Origin: Synaphobranchus kaupii
Lineage: Eukaryota; Chordata; Actinopteri; Anguilliformes; Synaphobranchidae
DNA: 64,000 bases
NCBI GenBank assembly: GCA_029718625.1
Contig: CM056379.1
Location: forward strand, 60,229,626 to 60,293,625
Direction: 5' to 3'
The translations under genes and the position numbers were made by a program. Below the pieces are notes generated by a model, which saw only the letters and a list, made by a program, of their open reading frames with translations, did no database searches and was not told the origin of the DNA. Numbering within the stretch: the first letter of the stretch is position 1; the number at the start of each line of letters is the position of its first letter. Positions 46,788 through 56,904 of the stretch are shown here, piece after piece.

Positions 46788-47245
46788 CTGTCTTTCGTTT
46801 GCAGATGGTACATGTTACATGTTGCAGAATGTTTGTTGCCATCATGTAAACAATATTTATTAAATGCAAATTTTATCGCTGTAGGCTACATGGTAGAATC
46901 ATTAAAAACCACAGACCGTAGAAAAATAAACCACCAAATTCAAACAACGTGAATTACCTGCCAGTAGATCATACCACTTACATAGACCTAGGTGAATTCT
47001 AGTAGTCAACAAAAGTGTTTTGTTTTTTTTAATGTATTTTTTATTACTGATTATTAATTTATTAAATTTGTGCTCTGACTGTTAGAAAGTTCAAGTCCAA
47101 GTTAAAATCCAAGTTAAAAAACCTCCAGGTCCGAGTCAAGTCCCAAGTCACAGATGGTCGAGTCCAAGTCAAGTCACGAGTCACGGTTATTGTGACTCGA
47201 GTCGGACTCCAGTCCAAGTCCTGGACTCGAATACTACAAGACTGA
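46788..47245. other. Unassigned insert with GAGTC/AAGTC repeat
   Basis: Between the LTR end and the next DIRS block lie about 460 bases of other origin. 47086-47235 is a degenerate run of CCAAGT, AAGTC and CGAGTC words on both strands, a common subterminal pattern of fish hAT-like elements. No ends were fixed. Confidence 0.45.
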
Positions 47246-47248
47246 CGA

Positions 47249-47719
47249 ATGGCCGGCTGGCCTACTGTATGCTTTTCTGGCAGTTCCTCAGGTCAAGGCG
47301 ACCGTGCACAGGGTCAGCACGGGCAACTAAAAGCTGCTTCTGGTGGCCCCCAGGTGGCTGATGGGACCTTGGTTCTCGACACTCCTCGGCCTTCTTTGCG
47401 GATCGCCCTGGGGACTCCCGATCTGGACAGACCTGCTGTCTCAGAGGAGCGGCTCTGTATGGCATCCTCGACCAAGCAGGATGAAGCTCTGGGTCTGGCC
47501 ATTGAGGAGCCCAACCCTTCATTAGCTGGGTGTGGTTCCTCTGTTCTGCAGACACATCTTAACTCTAGAGCCCCCTCTATGAGAAGGGCCTATGAGTATA
47601 TGTGGCAGTTATTTTGCACGTGGTGCTCACAACACTGCGCGGACCCCGTGCACTGCTCAATTTCTTTTAAGACAGCATTTCTACTGGCAATGACACCAGC
47701 AAGGCATGTTGGTGATTAG
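47249..47719 (+). pseudogene. DIRS tyrosine-recombinase upstream region
   Basis: Translations in two frames give LLLVAPRWLMGPWFSTLLGLL, WTDLLSQRSGSVWHPRPS, KLWVWPLRSPT, and further on SYFARGAHN and TAQFL. This pattern (VAPRWP, DLLSQ, WHPxP, LWVWPL) is the RNase H-to-recombinase linker of fish DIRS elements. It breaks off before the recombinase catalytic Arg-His-Arg-Tyr motifs. Confidence 0.75.
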
Positions 47720-47809
47720 TCATCTGTAATGTTGACGACCCTAATGGTCGAAGAAACAAAATAAAACAATGGCAACAAGAAAGTATATTTGTAACATTGA
47801 CGACCCTAA

Positions 47810-48076
47810 CGCTGCGTTCTCACAGCGAACGACGGTTGCTGGGTCGCTGAAGTCCACTAACGCTGAGGGCGGGGTAAGAGCTTCTCGTTGTGTTCTCTAA
47901 GTCAGCTTGTGCAACTACTATTTTTTTATGAAGAGAAACAACAGCAATGCACAATATATCAAAGACGTATTTGCCATATAGCCTATTCTTTATAGTTGTC
48001 ATGACACTGATAATTATTATTTGTTCTAGCTAGCTAGCTAGCGATCTCTATCCCTCTCCCTAGATAGATCAACGTT

Positions 48077-48113
<37 letters not shown>

Positions 48114-48459
48114 CAGACATATGCCATATGTCTAGTAGTGTATAAAACATGTTTTGAAGGTTGAACAGGACAGGGTATGTAGGCTTGGACCATATTTATT
48201 AGATGATCTTCCACTGCTGCAATGAGTGAAGCAGGGCGGAACAATTATTCACAAACTGGTATCATATCGGTTGGAGAACCCTGATTGGCTGTTATGGCTG
48301 ATGGCCACGAAAAGTTAAAATGCGGACAACATTTATCAGCCGATTTGGGTCGCTCAGTTGCCCAGCTGCTCAGGTTGCTGACCGTCGCTCAGCTTCATAG
48401 AAAATGAATGGACTTCCGGCAACTGGGTGACCGAAGTTGCTCGATGTGAGAACGCAGCG
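47810..48459. mobile_element. Harbinger-type MITE with TAA target duplication
   Basis: The ends CGCTGCGTTCTCAC and GTGAGAACGCAGCG are exact inverses, flanked by TAA at 47807-47809 and 48460-48462, the favoured Harbinger target. Further inside, repeated GTCGCT/AGCGAC words are inverted between the two ends. It is 650 bp and carries a GATA microsatellite in its middle. It sits in the 3' part of the DIRS element. Confidence 0.9.
48077..48112. repeat. (GATA)n microsatellite
   Basis: About nine uninterrupted GATA units inside the MITE. Confidence 0.95.
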
Positions 48460-48462
48460 TAA

Positions 48463-48525
48463 TGGTCATCCGGAACTCATAAAACCGTGGTTACAGTCGT
48501 AACCTTCGTGATTAATAGTTATTCA
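48463..48525 (+). mobile_element. DIRS retroelement, 3' terminal region
   Basis: TGGTCATCCGGAACTCATAA, AACCGTGGTTACAGTCGTAA and CC. The inverse of this end begins GGTTACGA like the 5' end near 40557. The word GACGACCCTAATGGTC is found upstream at 47735 and is split by the MITE at 47802/48461. Confidence 0.55.
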
Positions 48526-50636
48526 TATATGATTCACTAAGTTGCTCATGTAGGCGCTTCATTAATTCTTGACATGTTAATACTTTAATTCATCATTATT
48601 CATGCATTAGTTAAAGTATTAGTAAATGCTTATTTAGGTACGAGTATTGTAAAGTGTTACCAAAAAGGTAACTTAAAAATTGTTGCCCTCACAGCACTCC
48701 ACAACAAGAGCGTATAAACTTAGGACTCCTGTATATGCCACTGATCACTGATCAAGGGAGTGATCCACCCTGTCAACAGCCTTGAAAGACTGAACTGTGA
48801 GCATATTCCTCCAAGTGTCTTTTTCTGGGCAAAGGGTCAACTTTAGTAAAATAAGGAGAAATGCAGAGCATAATAGCTTTCATTAAAGGGTTTTAGTCCA
48901 TTTGTTATTTCATATAGCCTTGACTGGAACATCTCCCTAGAGCTAGAAGAGACTGCAAAGCGCTGATGACAGGTCAATATTTTGAAAGAGTTATTCAGTT
49001 ACTAGAAATAACTATGGGCAGCCTTTTCTGCCTTATTAATTTGAGGCACTGTCAGGTTAATTAAAAACGTATTTAAATATTTATCTAACTATGTATTGCC
49101 TTTAGACTTCCTTTATAGAATACCCAGCAATACCAGAGCCAGTTTCTGGTTGTGGTCAGCTAGCCTGACAGCCCAGTTTTGAAGCTGCTATCCATGTGGT
49201 GTTCATTTCTCCAAGTAGGGTGGGAAAACTGGCCAGCTGCAGACTCCAACTCCAAATGAATGAGAGAAAATGGGATAGAACGTGAAGGGATGGAAAAGTT
49301 TAACCTTCCTGGAACACATGCCTGAATCCCTGTGAAAAACAGCCATTCCGGGAAATGGCAGAGAAAAGGCGGTAGGAAAATCACTCCTTGTCCACGCCCC
49401 CCTCCCACACCCGAGACCCTTAACAACAGCGACCACAAATCAACGTGACCGCTAGAGCACGGACTGAGGCCTCATTCTCCTTTCCTAGGATAGTTATATT
49501 AGTGATTATTTCATTACCAAACCTTTAATTCTGCAACCGCAACCCCCAAATAGGCTTAAGTAGGCCTGGTTTTAATAAAACAGCAAAGAAAAAAGGCTGA
49601 ATAGTGCTGCATAAATACATCTATCCAGTTCTTATTCACTCTGTGATAGCATTACTCCATTAATACAGTTTTAATTCTCTTTGTCAATTTCTCTTTTTTG
49701 GCATCTTGATCTTTAAATTTTTTATGAAAATTGAAGAGGCAGAGTTGATATATCAGTTCCAGTCTTGGATGGATTTTTCCTGCCCAGGATTATTTACCTG
49801 TCCTGCCCTCAGCGCTCTCGCCTCACCAAAGCATAGAGACACAACACCAGGGGTGACGCCTCCTCTCTTTCTGAGGAAATGAAAGGGAACAAAAGGGAGG
49901 ATGAGTCAGTACTAGCGCAGAACATGTATTGTATTTTAGCAGCCGCTGGATCTGTTGCTTCCACACCTTGTAGCAGTTAAGCACCTGGGCAATATGAGAT
50001 GGAATTATAGCTGCTGCAGAGATTTTGCACTGACACAATGGAATGTTGGTTGTGAGGTTCTGAACTGGACTTATGATGTCAGAACAGGAACAGAAAAACA
50101 ACACTGACAGCGTTTTGCTCATAGCAAATTTAACCCTGAAACTGACTAACATTAATGTCCTATCTGTCTAAGTCAATGCTATTCAGTGAAATTATAATGA
50201 TAATGGTTACAAATCAATAACGAAGATGAATAACATGGTGTATGGTGAATAGAGATCTGAACAATGAACCTGAAAGAATCAGGTTTTAATCCAAAATAAA
50301 AAAGTAGGCTACCATTGAGTCCTTAACGCCACATATTACTTCACTTCACTCAAGCTGTGAACACTGGCTACAGAATGAGTAATTCACAAAATTATCAATT
50401 AATAATGAATTTGTAAATGGAGAAGAAAACTGCTGAGTCAATAATGCATGCCAATAACTTAATGGACAGTTAACCGTAATGATAATCATCCACAAGAACC
50501 ATATTAAAATTTAGGATGTGTGCGCTGAAGTCTGACAATATGATTTGATCACCTTATTAGATATGATCTGGACAAAATGGCACTTGTGAACCATCCCACT
50601 GTGTCTCTGCCTTATGTCACTTTTCACAATTATACT
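48526..50636. other. Intergenic, no gene recognised
   Basis: No coding exon or element ends recognised. Short minus-strand frames at 49160-49438 and 49823-50152 lack motifs. Confidence 0.5.
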
Positions 50637-50641
50637 ACTTG

Positions 50642-51862
50642 TGTAACATTCCGCTCCCATCCTATTGTTTCTCTGTGTTTTCCTTCTCCCCCTGTTTCGT
50701 GTTTGTCTCTCCATTGTCCGTGTTTCCCCCGTGCTGCAGGTTGGGCGTGTTTTCCCGTTTGTGTCACTCTGTTTCACCACTCCTCTCTCAGCCTATCCCA
50801 TTCCCCCGTCTTGCATGCATTCCTCACTCTCCGCTCTGTTCAATCACGCTCGCATACATTCGCACGCATTTCCTAATTGATTCCAATTAATACCTGAATT
50901 TAGTCACCCGGTGTTTTCTGTCCTGTGCCAGTTTGTTAACGTAGTCTGAAACCTCTGGTCCTGTCCGGTTCTTGTCTAGTCACCTAGTCCTACAGTTTAG
51001 TTCTGTTTTGGTGTTTATTCACTCTGCTAAACTGTTAAGTCCTAGTCTGTTCAGTCTGAAACGGCATTACACGCTGTTCATTATCCTGTCTCGCTAACAA
51101 CCTTGGTCTGCTTTAAGTCTGCCAATCTGCAGTTGTCTGAGAATCCCTGCCTGTGTTGCGGTTTCCCTGCCTACCACCTGACGTTTGTGCATGCAGCTTG
51201 GGGCTTCTGCTATTCTACCCTGCGGTGGTTCCCGCTCACAGCCAATGCTGCGGTGCTGCTGATGTGCTGTCGCTCCTGCCTCTGCTGTCGCTGCTGCCGC
51301 CCTGCTGTTGCCGTGCTGCTACTGCCGCTGCCCTGTTGCCACGCCTGCATCCTGCCTGGGTCCGCTACACCGTCCTGCTCTACCGCTCCCGCTCATCCCC
51401 TGCTCCAAACAACCCGGTTACCTGTCGCCATCATCACCCCTGACTTTCCCTGCTCACACTGCTCCCGCACATTCATACTGGACTGTCTGTATTTAATTGT
51501 TCTCCCTACGCTTCAGGAGTCTAGTTCGAAGCTTAATTTATTGGATGCTTAGCGCTCCCACTCTATGTCCTGTCTGTCAAGTCCGTCCTGTCCGTCAAGT
51601 CCAGTTCCGTCTTGGAACAATTCCGGTGAGACCTGTCAAGTCCAGTTCCGGCTTGGAACAATTCCGGTGATACCTGTCAAATCCAGCTCCGGCTTGGAGC
51701 AATACTGTGGTACCGGTCGAGTCCAGTTCCGGCTTGGAACTTCTACTGTCTTTGCCTTTCTCCCCATGCTCAGGACTGCCCTGAGCTTAAATAAATATTG
51801 AGTTTTGTATTTCTGTCTCCTTGTCGTGCATTTGGGTTCAGTCTTATTCCGGGGTCGTAACA
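50642..51862 (+). mobile_element. Solo LTR with perfect target duplication
   Basis: Starts TGTAACATTCC and ends GGTCGTAACA, flanked by ACTTG at 50637-50641 and 51863-51867. This fixes a 1221-bp LTR inserted with a 5-bp duplication. It shares nearly all blocks with 45735-46787, including CTGTTTCGTGTTTGTCTCTC, CCCGTGCTGCAGG, the GTCCAGTTCCGGCTTGGAAC units at about 51560-51740, and AATAAATATTGAG near 51790. Frames across it are not genes. Confidence 0.95.
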
Positions 51863-51867
51863 ACTTG

Positions 51868-52309
51868 GCATCTAAATAGGATATCATAGTGAAAGGGTTT
51901 TTCATAAGTCTTCACATTAAAACTTCCTACAACAGCTCAATGATAACTTTCTCATTTCTCTATGCTATTTTCCTTTGGCATAGCAAAGACCACTGTTTAA
52001 AGTGATGTTATTACAAGCAATATTAAAGTCAAGCTGTTTTGTTGGTTGACCACTAAAGGTCTGCAGTCAATATTATTCAATTTGGAAGTGATGAGAGAGT
52101 AACTATGATACCAAACCACATTTTATTTTATAGACAATGGTAGGATATTCATGTCATTATTTATAAGATACTTTTATTTTAAATTAAGATAGTTTACATT
52201 AAGTGTGTTTAGGCCTATTTGTCATGTTGGATCACTGCTCGGGTTATTTCTCCTGACTCATTTTCCTATAGAACTCTATGGGGAAAAAAGTCAGGAGAAG
52301 AAACCCTTA
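51868..52309. other. Intergenic, no gene recognised
   Basis: AT-rich. The short imperfect inverse repeat at 52245-52300 (TTCTCCTGACTCATTTTCCT against GGGGAAAAAAGTCAGGAGAA) may be part of an element end. Confidence 0.45.
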
Positions 52310-52680
52310 AAGTGATCCATCCACATCTACTCCATATCTGGCCGCAGAGTGATGGTTTGGGGCTTGTTTGGTACCTTAGACCCTGGATGACTTACAGCCA
52401 TTTAGCCAGTTATGTGTTCCATACTGTACCAGTGTAATTTACAGCTGAATCTAGTCTCACCCCCCAATTCCCATAGAGATCCATTCAAATGCAGAGAGGT
52501 TATAGTATCGCTTGTAACAGTACCTGAAAATAATATATTGAGACTCTTTTGATATTGATGGGTCACAGACTTCAGGAAGTAACAGCATACAAAGGATATG
52601 CGACCAAATATTAAATATGATACTTTAAAAATACGTATGATCCAAGGGTTCACATACTTTTTCCAATAAAGCATTTGTGA
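52310..52680 (+). pseudogene. Tc1-like remnant (transposase scrap and right end)
   Basis: A plus-strand frame at about 52330-52385 reads RRVMVWGLFGTLDPG, matching the VMVWG segment of Tc1 transposases. Some 250 bases on, CCAAGGGTTCACATACTTTT resembles a common Tc1-like right end. Everything between is decayed or deleted. Confidence 0.5.
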
Positions 52681-52960
52681 TACTGCAGTCAAAAACTGAC
52701 TTTTCCTGTTGAAAACCGATGTTTTGGGTTAGATTATGATCATACACACTGTCTATGTCCGAAAATCTCATGTTTAGTCAAAATAGTTTTATCTGAGTTT
52801 TTGTGTAGACTTACCAATACGCTGGTTTCCGTATTTTTTTTTTTTTCCCCCTCTTTGAGACGGAGACCCTTGTAATGCTAACTAGCTAGTTCAAGTTCAA
52901 ATGCGAATTGCTTTCTATTACTGCTAACGTTAATATTACGACTTAATATCGAGCTACTAA
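52681..52960. other. Intergenic, no gene recognised
   Basis: Short spacer with a poly(T) run at about 52835-52847. Confidence 0.4.
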
Positions 52961-54319
52961 GGCTACGTTCACACTGCAGGCCTTAGTGCTCAATTCCGAT
53001 TTATTGCTCAGATCAGAATTTTTTTGTTTGGCTGTTCACATTAATTTTTTAATGTGGCCCATATCCGATTCCAGTGTGAACCGATTGCTCTGCTCAAATG
53101 ACCCGTGCAAATTAACGATAGCGCCTGTTACACAGCCTGCAGAAATAAACAACAACAAAAAGGAAGTCATCAAAGTCACAGCTTCTGCGTTAATTTTAAA
53201 GTTGATGTGCAGTGGAGCTAATGATAAGGGTGAGGAGACGGGGGGGAAAAGCCTAGCTTTTTGAGCTGCCATGGCTGCTACTTCTGTACAGAGGGACTCG
53301 TGAATGCGAGATCTGAGCCAGGAATGGGGGGACCGTGACATGGGCGGTTTCAGTGAAACTCAAGCAAGGCATGAAATTAGTGATTCTGAGGACGGGCGAG
53401 TTAAGAAAATGGAGCGCTCGGCCGTTTGGCTAGTGAGACCAGTCGATATAACATATATAAAACGGATAGTTCCGGGATGCAGTGTTCCAGCCGTGTTAAA
53501 ATACACAGTATAAAAAAGCTATCACACGACACATCTGTTCAACTTCATGTGTAACGTTAAGCTATAGCCCAACATCACTGCGCACCCTTAGATTAAACTA
53601 TTGACACATTATTGGACCGACAACCATTAACGTTCGGTAAGCAGCTACATGAGAAAACCGTGAATAATAAATACCGTGCAACAAACCAAGACAATAATAT
53701 GGACAGTTCTAACATTATTTTAAATCACAAAACGGTTAACGCAGCTGTCCGCGAATGATATAAAAACGTAGCCTACGACTTATTATGGTGTAGACTATCG
53801 TTTGTGCCCAAAAAAATCCACTGCTTTGCACATTTACCACTTATCTAAAATGACAACACATGATAATATAATGTGAATGTGTTGATAACCTAACTAGCCC
53901 GTGCGCTACGTTCTAATGGTGTATTCAAATTATCTCGGAAGTCGAATATTTCTGATTGACGAGAAGAAAAAACGATTTGAACGTGACATTGTTGTCACGT
54001 TCAAATAGTTTTTTCTTCTCGGAAGGAAATATTCGGACTTGCGAGTTCATTTGAATACACCATAATGCCCTGCTACATCAAAAATGACGTAAAAAGTCAC
54101 ATTAATTCCGATCTGACTGTTCAGACTGTGTGCACTTTGACACAATCGGTTATGTATCGGAATCTAATACCACATTCAAAAGTGGCCCAAATGAGAATTG
54201 GAAATGTCAGATTCAATGTGATTTTCGCTGTTCACACCTCCATAAAAAATCAGATCTGTGTCACATTTGAGGAAAAAATCGGATCTGGGCCACTTTTTAC
54301 CTGCAGTGTGAACGTAGCC
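52961..54319. mobile_element. Non-autonomous DNA transposon with GGCTACGTTCACACTGCAGG ends
   Basis: GGCTACGTTCACACTGCAGG (52961) and its exact inverse (ending 54319) bound a 1359-bp element. Subterminal words recur in both halves and orientations, such as TCCGATTT, ATCGGAT, GTGGCCC and GTTCACA. There is no transposase. A target duplication could not be fixed, so the superfamily (hAT-like by terminus style) is a guess. Confidence 0.8.
53917..54063. mobile_element. Nested hairpin MITE
   Basis: AATGGTGTATTCAAATTATC at one end is the inverse of the sequence ending GAATACACCAT at the other; inside, TTGAACGTGACA and TGTCACGTTCAA meet at the centre. The 147 bases are almost wholly self-complementary and would fold into one long hairpin. 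It lies inside the element at 52961-54319. Confidence 0.85.
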
Positions 54320-54924
54320 ATAGAGAGTTATTCATCTACAATGTCTTACTTTGGTATCTTTAGCTAACTTGCCTGCATTATGCCAAGGAGTCAGAGATGT
54401 ATCGTTCCTCGACTCTGTTAGCTTTCATAATCTGCCGAGAGATGGAATGTATCGATAAGTTAGGTAATGCAAGGCAGTCTATTGTGTGTGAGTTTAGCCC
54501 CGTTTGGTCCAGAGAACTGGTAACTTAACTAAGATAGCTAGCTAGCTATCATTTATGAATAATGTTAGCTAATAAATGATAACAATTCTCTCCGGACCAA
54601 GTGGATGAGGGCGCTACAACCAGCCATGTTCAATATAGGCTACTAACGTTACTGCGTGACTGGGTTTTGCTGTGTTTTTGAATGTATTTAATAGTAACGT
54701 TACTTTAGCGTGAATAAGCATATTGAATTCAGTGGGGCTGAGTCAGTTCACCAAGACACACCCTTTCACTCCTTGACCGTATGAATATTCATAATATGAC
54801 TACGTGGCATCATCGTCATATGACCACACTTACTCACGAGTTCCAGTTCAAATTGAAGCGGTAAAAAAGGCCTTAGAAAAGGCTCTGCAGTATCTCTTTA
54901 ATGTTGGATAATTTAGCTCACTAA
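54320..54924. other. Intergenic, no gene recognised
   Basis: AT-rich; contains ATGAATATTCAT (about 54781) and no gene-like structure. Confidence 0.45.
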
Positions 54925-55085
54925 ATAAATTATAAAAGAATAATGTTTTTTGTGGTTTTTGTTGAGCTGGGTTCACTTTATCAAGTTCTAGGACTTAGAT
55001 GAAGATGTGATCACATTTTAGATCAAATTTATGCAGATATACAGAAAATTCTAAAGGGTTCACAAACTTTCGAGCACCACTGTCT
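54925..55085 (+). mobile_element. Tc1/mariner-type right-end fragment
   Basis: The words ACTTAGATGAAGATGTGATC, CACATTTTAGATCAAATTTA and AAAGGGTTCACAAACTTTCG followed by AGCACCACTG make up a very common fish Tc1-type right end. No matching left end is nearby. Confidence 0.5.
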
Positions 55086-55999
55086 ATACATATATATGTA
55101 TATATATTAAAATAAACATCAAAAAACAAGGGACTATCAAGCTAACTATAAAAAATATACCAGAAATAGGTTACTATAACTTACTAGAATATTCAAAAAA
55201 ACTGTAAGCTAGCTATATCACTCTTGCTCTCTCTCTCTATCTCCTCTCCCCATCCGGCACGCAGATCAACCGCTGAGATTCGCTTTTCTAGCTGGGGCGC
55301 GTAGCCTGCCCTCGCTCCAAAACTTCAGGGCGTAGCCACCAAACTATCGGTGGGCATAGCTGTACAGGTTTCTATTTCGTCACCGAGGGGAATACGTCAC
55401 AGGAGGAAATTTCTGGCCAATCACAGATTGAACGTGCAGTACGTAACGTTTTACCACTAGAGACACTTTTGAGCAAGATTCTTAAAGTTTATGCTTTTTT
55501 GCGCTGACTGCAGTAATTTGTCAAGATTTGGACCAGGATCAATCAGTAATACTTAGAAAAAACCAAATGTATCAGTTCTCTTCTAAAATATGTGGTTTTA
55601 GTACCTTTAATAGAATTTACATTAATAAATTCCTGCTGAACATTTTTGTTTACTTTATCATTCCCAGGTGTATTTATTATTATAAACGTTGATTTGCTGA
55701 AAAATAATACAACAGAAAAATACAGTAGAGATAGAGACTAAAAACGTTAATAACATAGCCTAATAAAGTCAATATACAAAATAAAGAAGATTAAAGAAGA
55801 TTCATGACAGAAAAAAACATCAACAGACACACAAATAGGCTAAGGGGTGCCCACAAAACAAAGAAAAGAAACATAGGAGTCAGGGTCAATTATATTTATA
55901 TAAATTTGAGCGAAAATTAAACTGTTTACGGGATTTCTCGGTTAAGGTATGACACTTTCCTACAATAATTGCAAGGGGTACTCGCTAGCTAGTATGAAA
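55086..55999. other. Intergenic, no gene recognised
   Basis: A CT-rich patch at about 55220-55246, then a moderately CG-containing stretch at 55255-55450, then AT-rich DNA. No element ends were fixed. Confidence 0.45.
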
Positions 56000-56899
56000 A
56001 CGTGAAGTCGTGTGCCTCCTCCTCCAATATAAACTCAGTGGCTGTTTGGTGCATGCGATGCAAAAATCCGTCGACAGAGGGGGACCGGTGCCGATCGTGT
56101 ATAAATCACCTGACGAACATTTCACTAAATTCACTATTGGGCGTCACTAATCGGGTTGCCCCTCCCCGCGCTGCGCGCACACTCTCACACACGCTGAGTG
56201 TCTCCAAGCAGGCTGTGTAAATTTCCCGAGCCTGAATGTTCAGTCTGGAAGCACCGTGTTGAGATAACAAAACTCCCGGCTAGTAAGCCGGAAAGTGGAC
56301 TCCATCGCTTCTCCTACCGAATTCCTTCTTATTTTGGCTCAGAAGTATTGCACAATATGGAGAAGGGGTGCAGAGAATAACAAGTGCTCACGAAACAACT
56401 TATTTTACTACATGTCTATAGCTACATCGTGTCAGGACAATCTAACAGCTGGAATATGTATTGAACTATTGGGACTGTTTCGAATGGAAGCATACATTGT
56501 TAACAACTGCGTAGCCAATACATTATTTGCGTATTTCCACGGGAATTTTAACGACTGCATGACATATTAATCAGTTATCCTGTTTATTACACACTTTTCT
56601 TATCATTCGCCTTCCAAGAGAAATCTCAGACTGGATGGTAGGCTACTATCAGCCGAAATACGTCTGTTTGAATCAGTGAAACTATCTCGGCCCACACAAG
56701 GAGTGACCGCGGATGCTATTTACGCTGCAAGGATTGTCGAAGACACAAAACTATCCCAATTTGAATGCCTTTGCAAGGAATTAGCTGGTTTTTGTGCTGC
56801 AGGCAGGGCTTCAGTTTGCTAGGACGGGACTATGGGGAGAAAGAGGAGGAAGAATCTTTTGAGTTGCGCTCCAAGGACGAGACGACGTGCAACGGGAGG
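56000..56899 (+). other. Candidate first exon / 5' UTR of an unidentified gene
   Basis: This stretch is richer in CG dinucleotides than its surroundings (for example CCCCGCGCTGCGCGCACAC near 56164). At 56832 an ATG opens MGRKRRKNLLSCAPRTRRRA, which runs into a GTAGGT splice-donor-like sequence at 56900. That would be a short first coding exon with the remaining gene downstream, possibly beyond the window. The basic peptide matches no family that I recognise. There are several upstream ATGs. It could equally be chance. Confidence 0.25.
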
Positions 56900-56904
56900 G
56901 TAGG

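Noticed and set aside
50577..51552. Several frames up to 149 codons, Cys/Leu-rich
   Set aside because: They fall wholly within the solo LTR bounded by ACTTG duplications and show no known domain.
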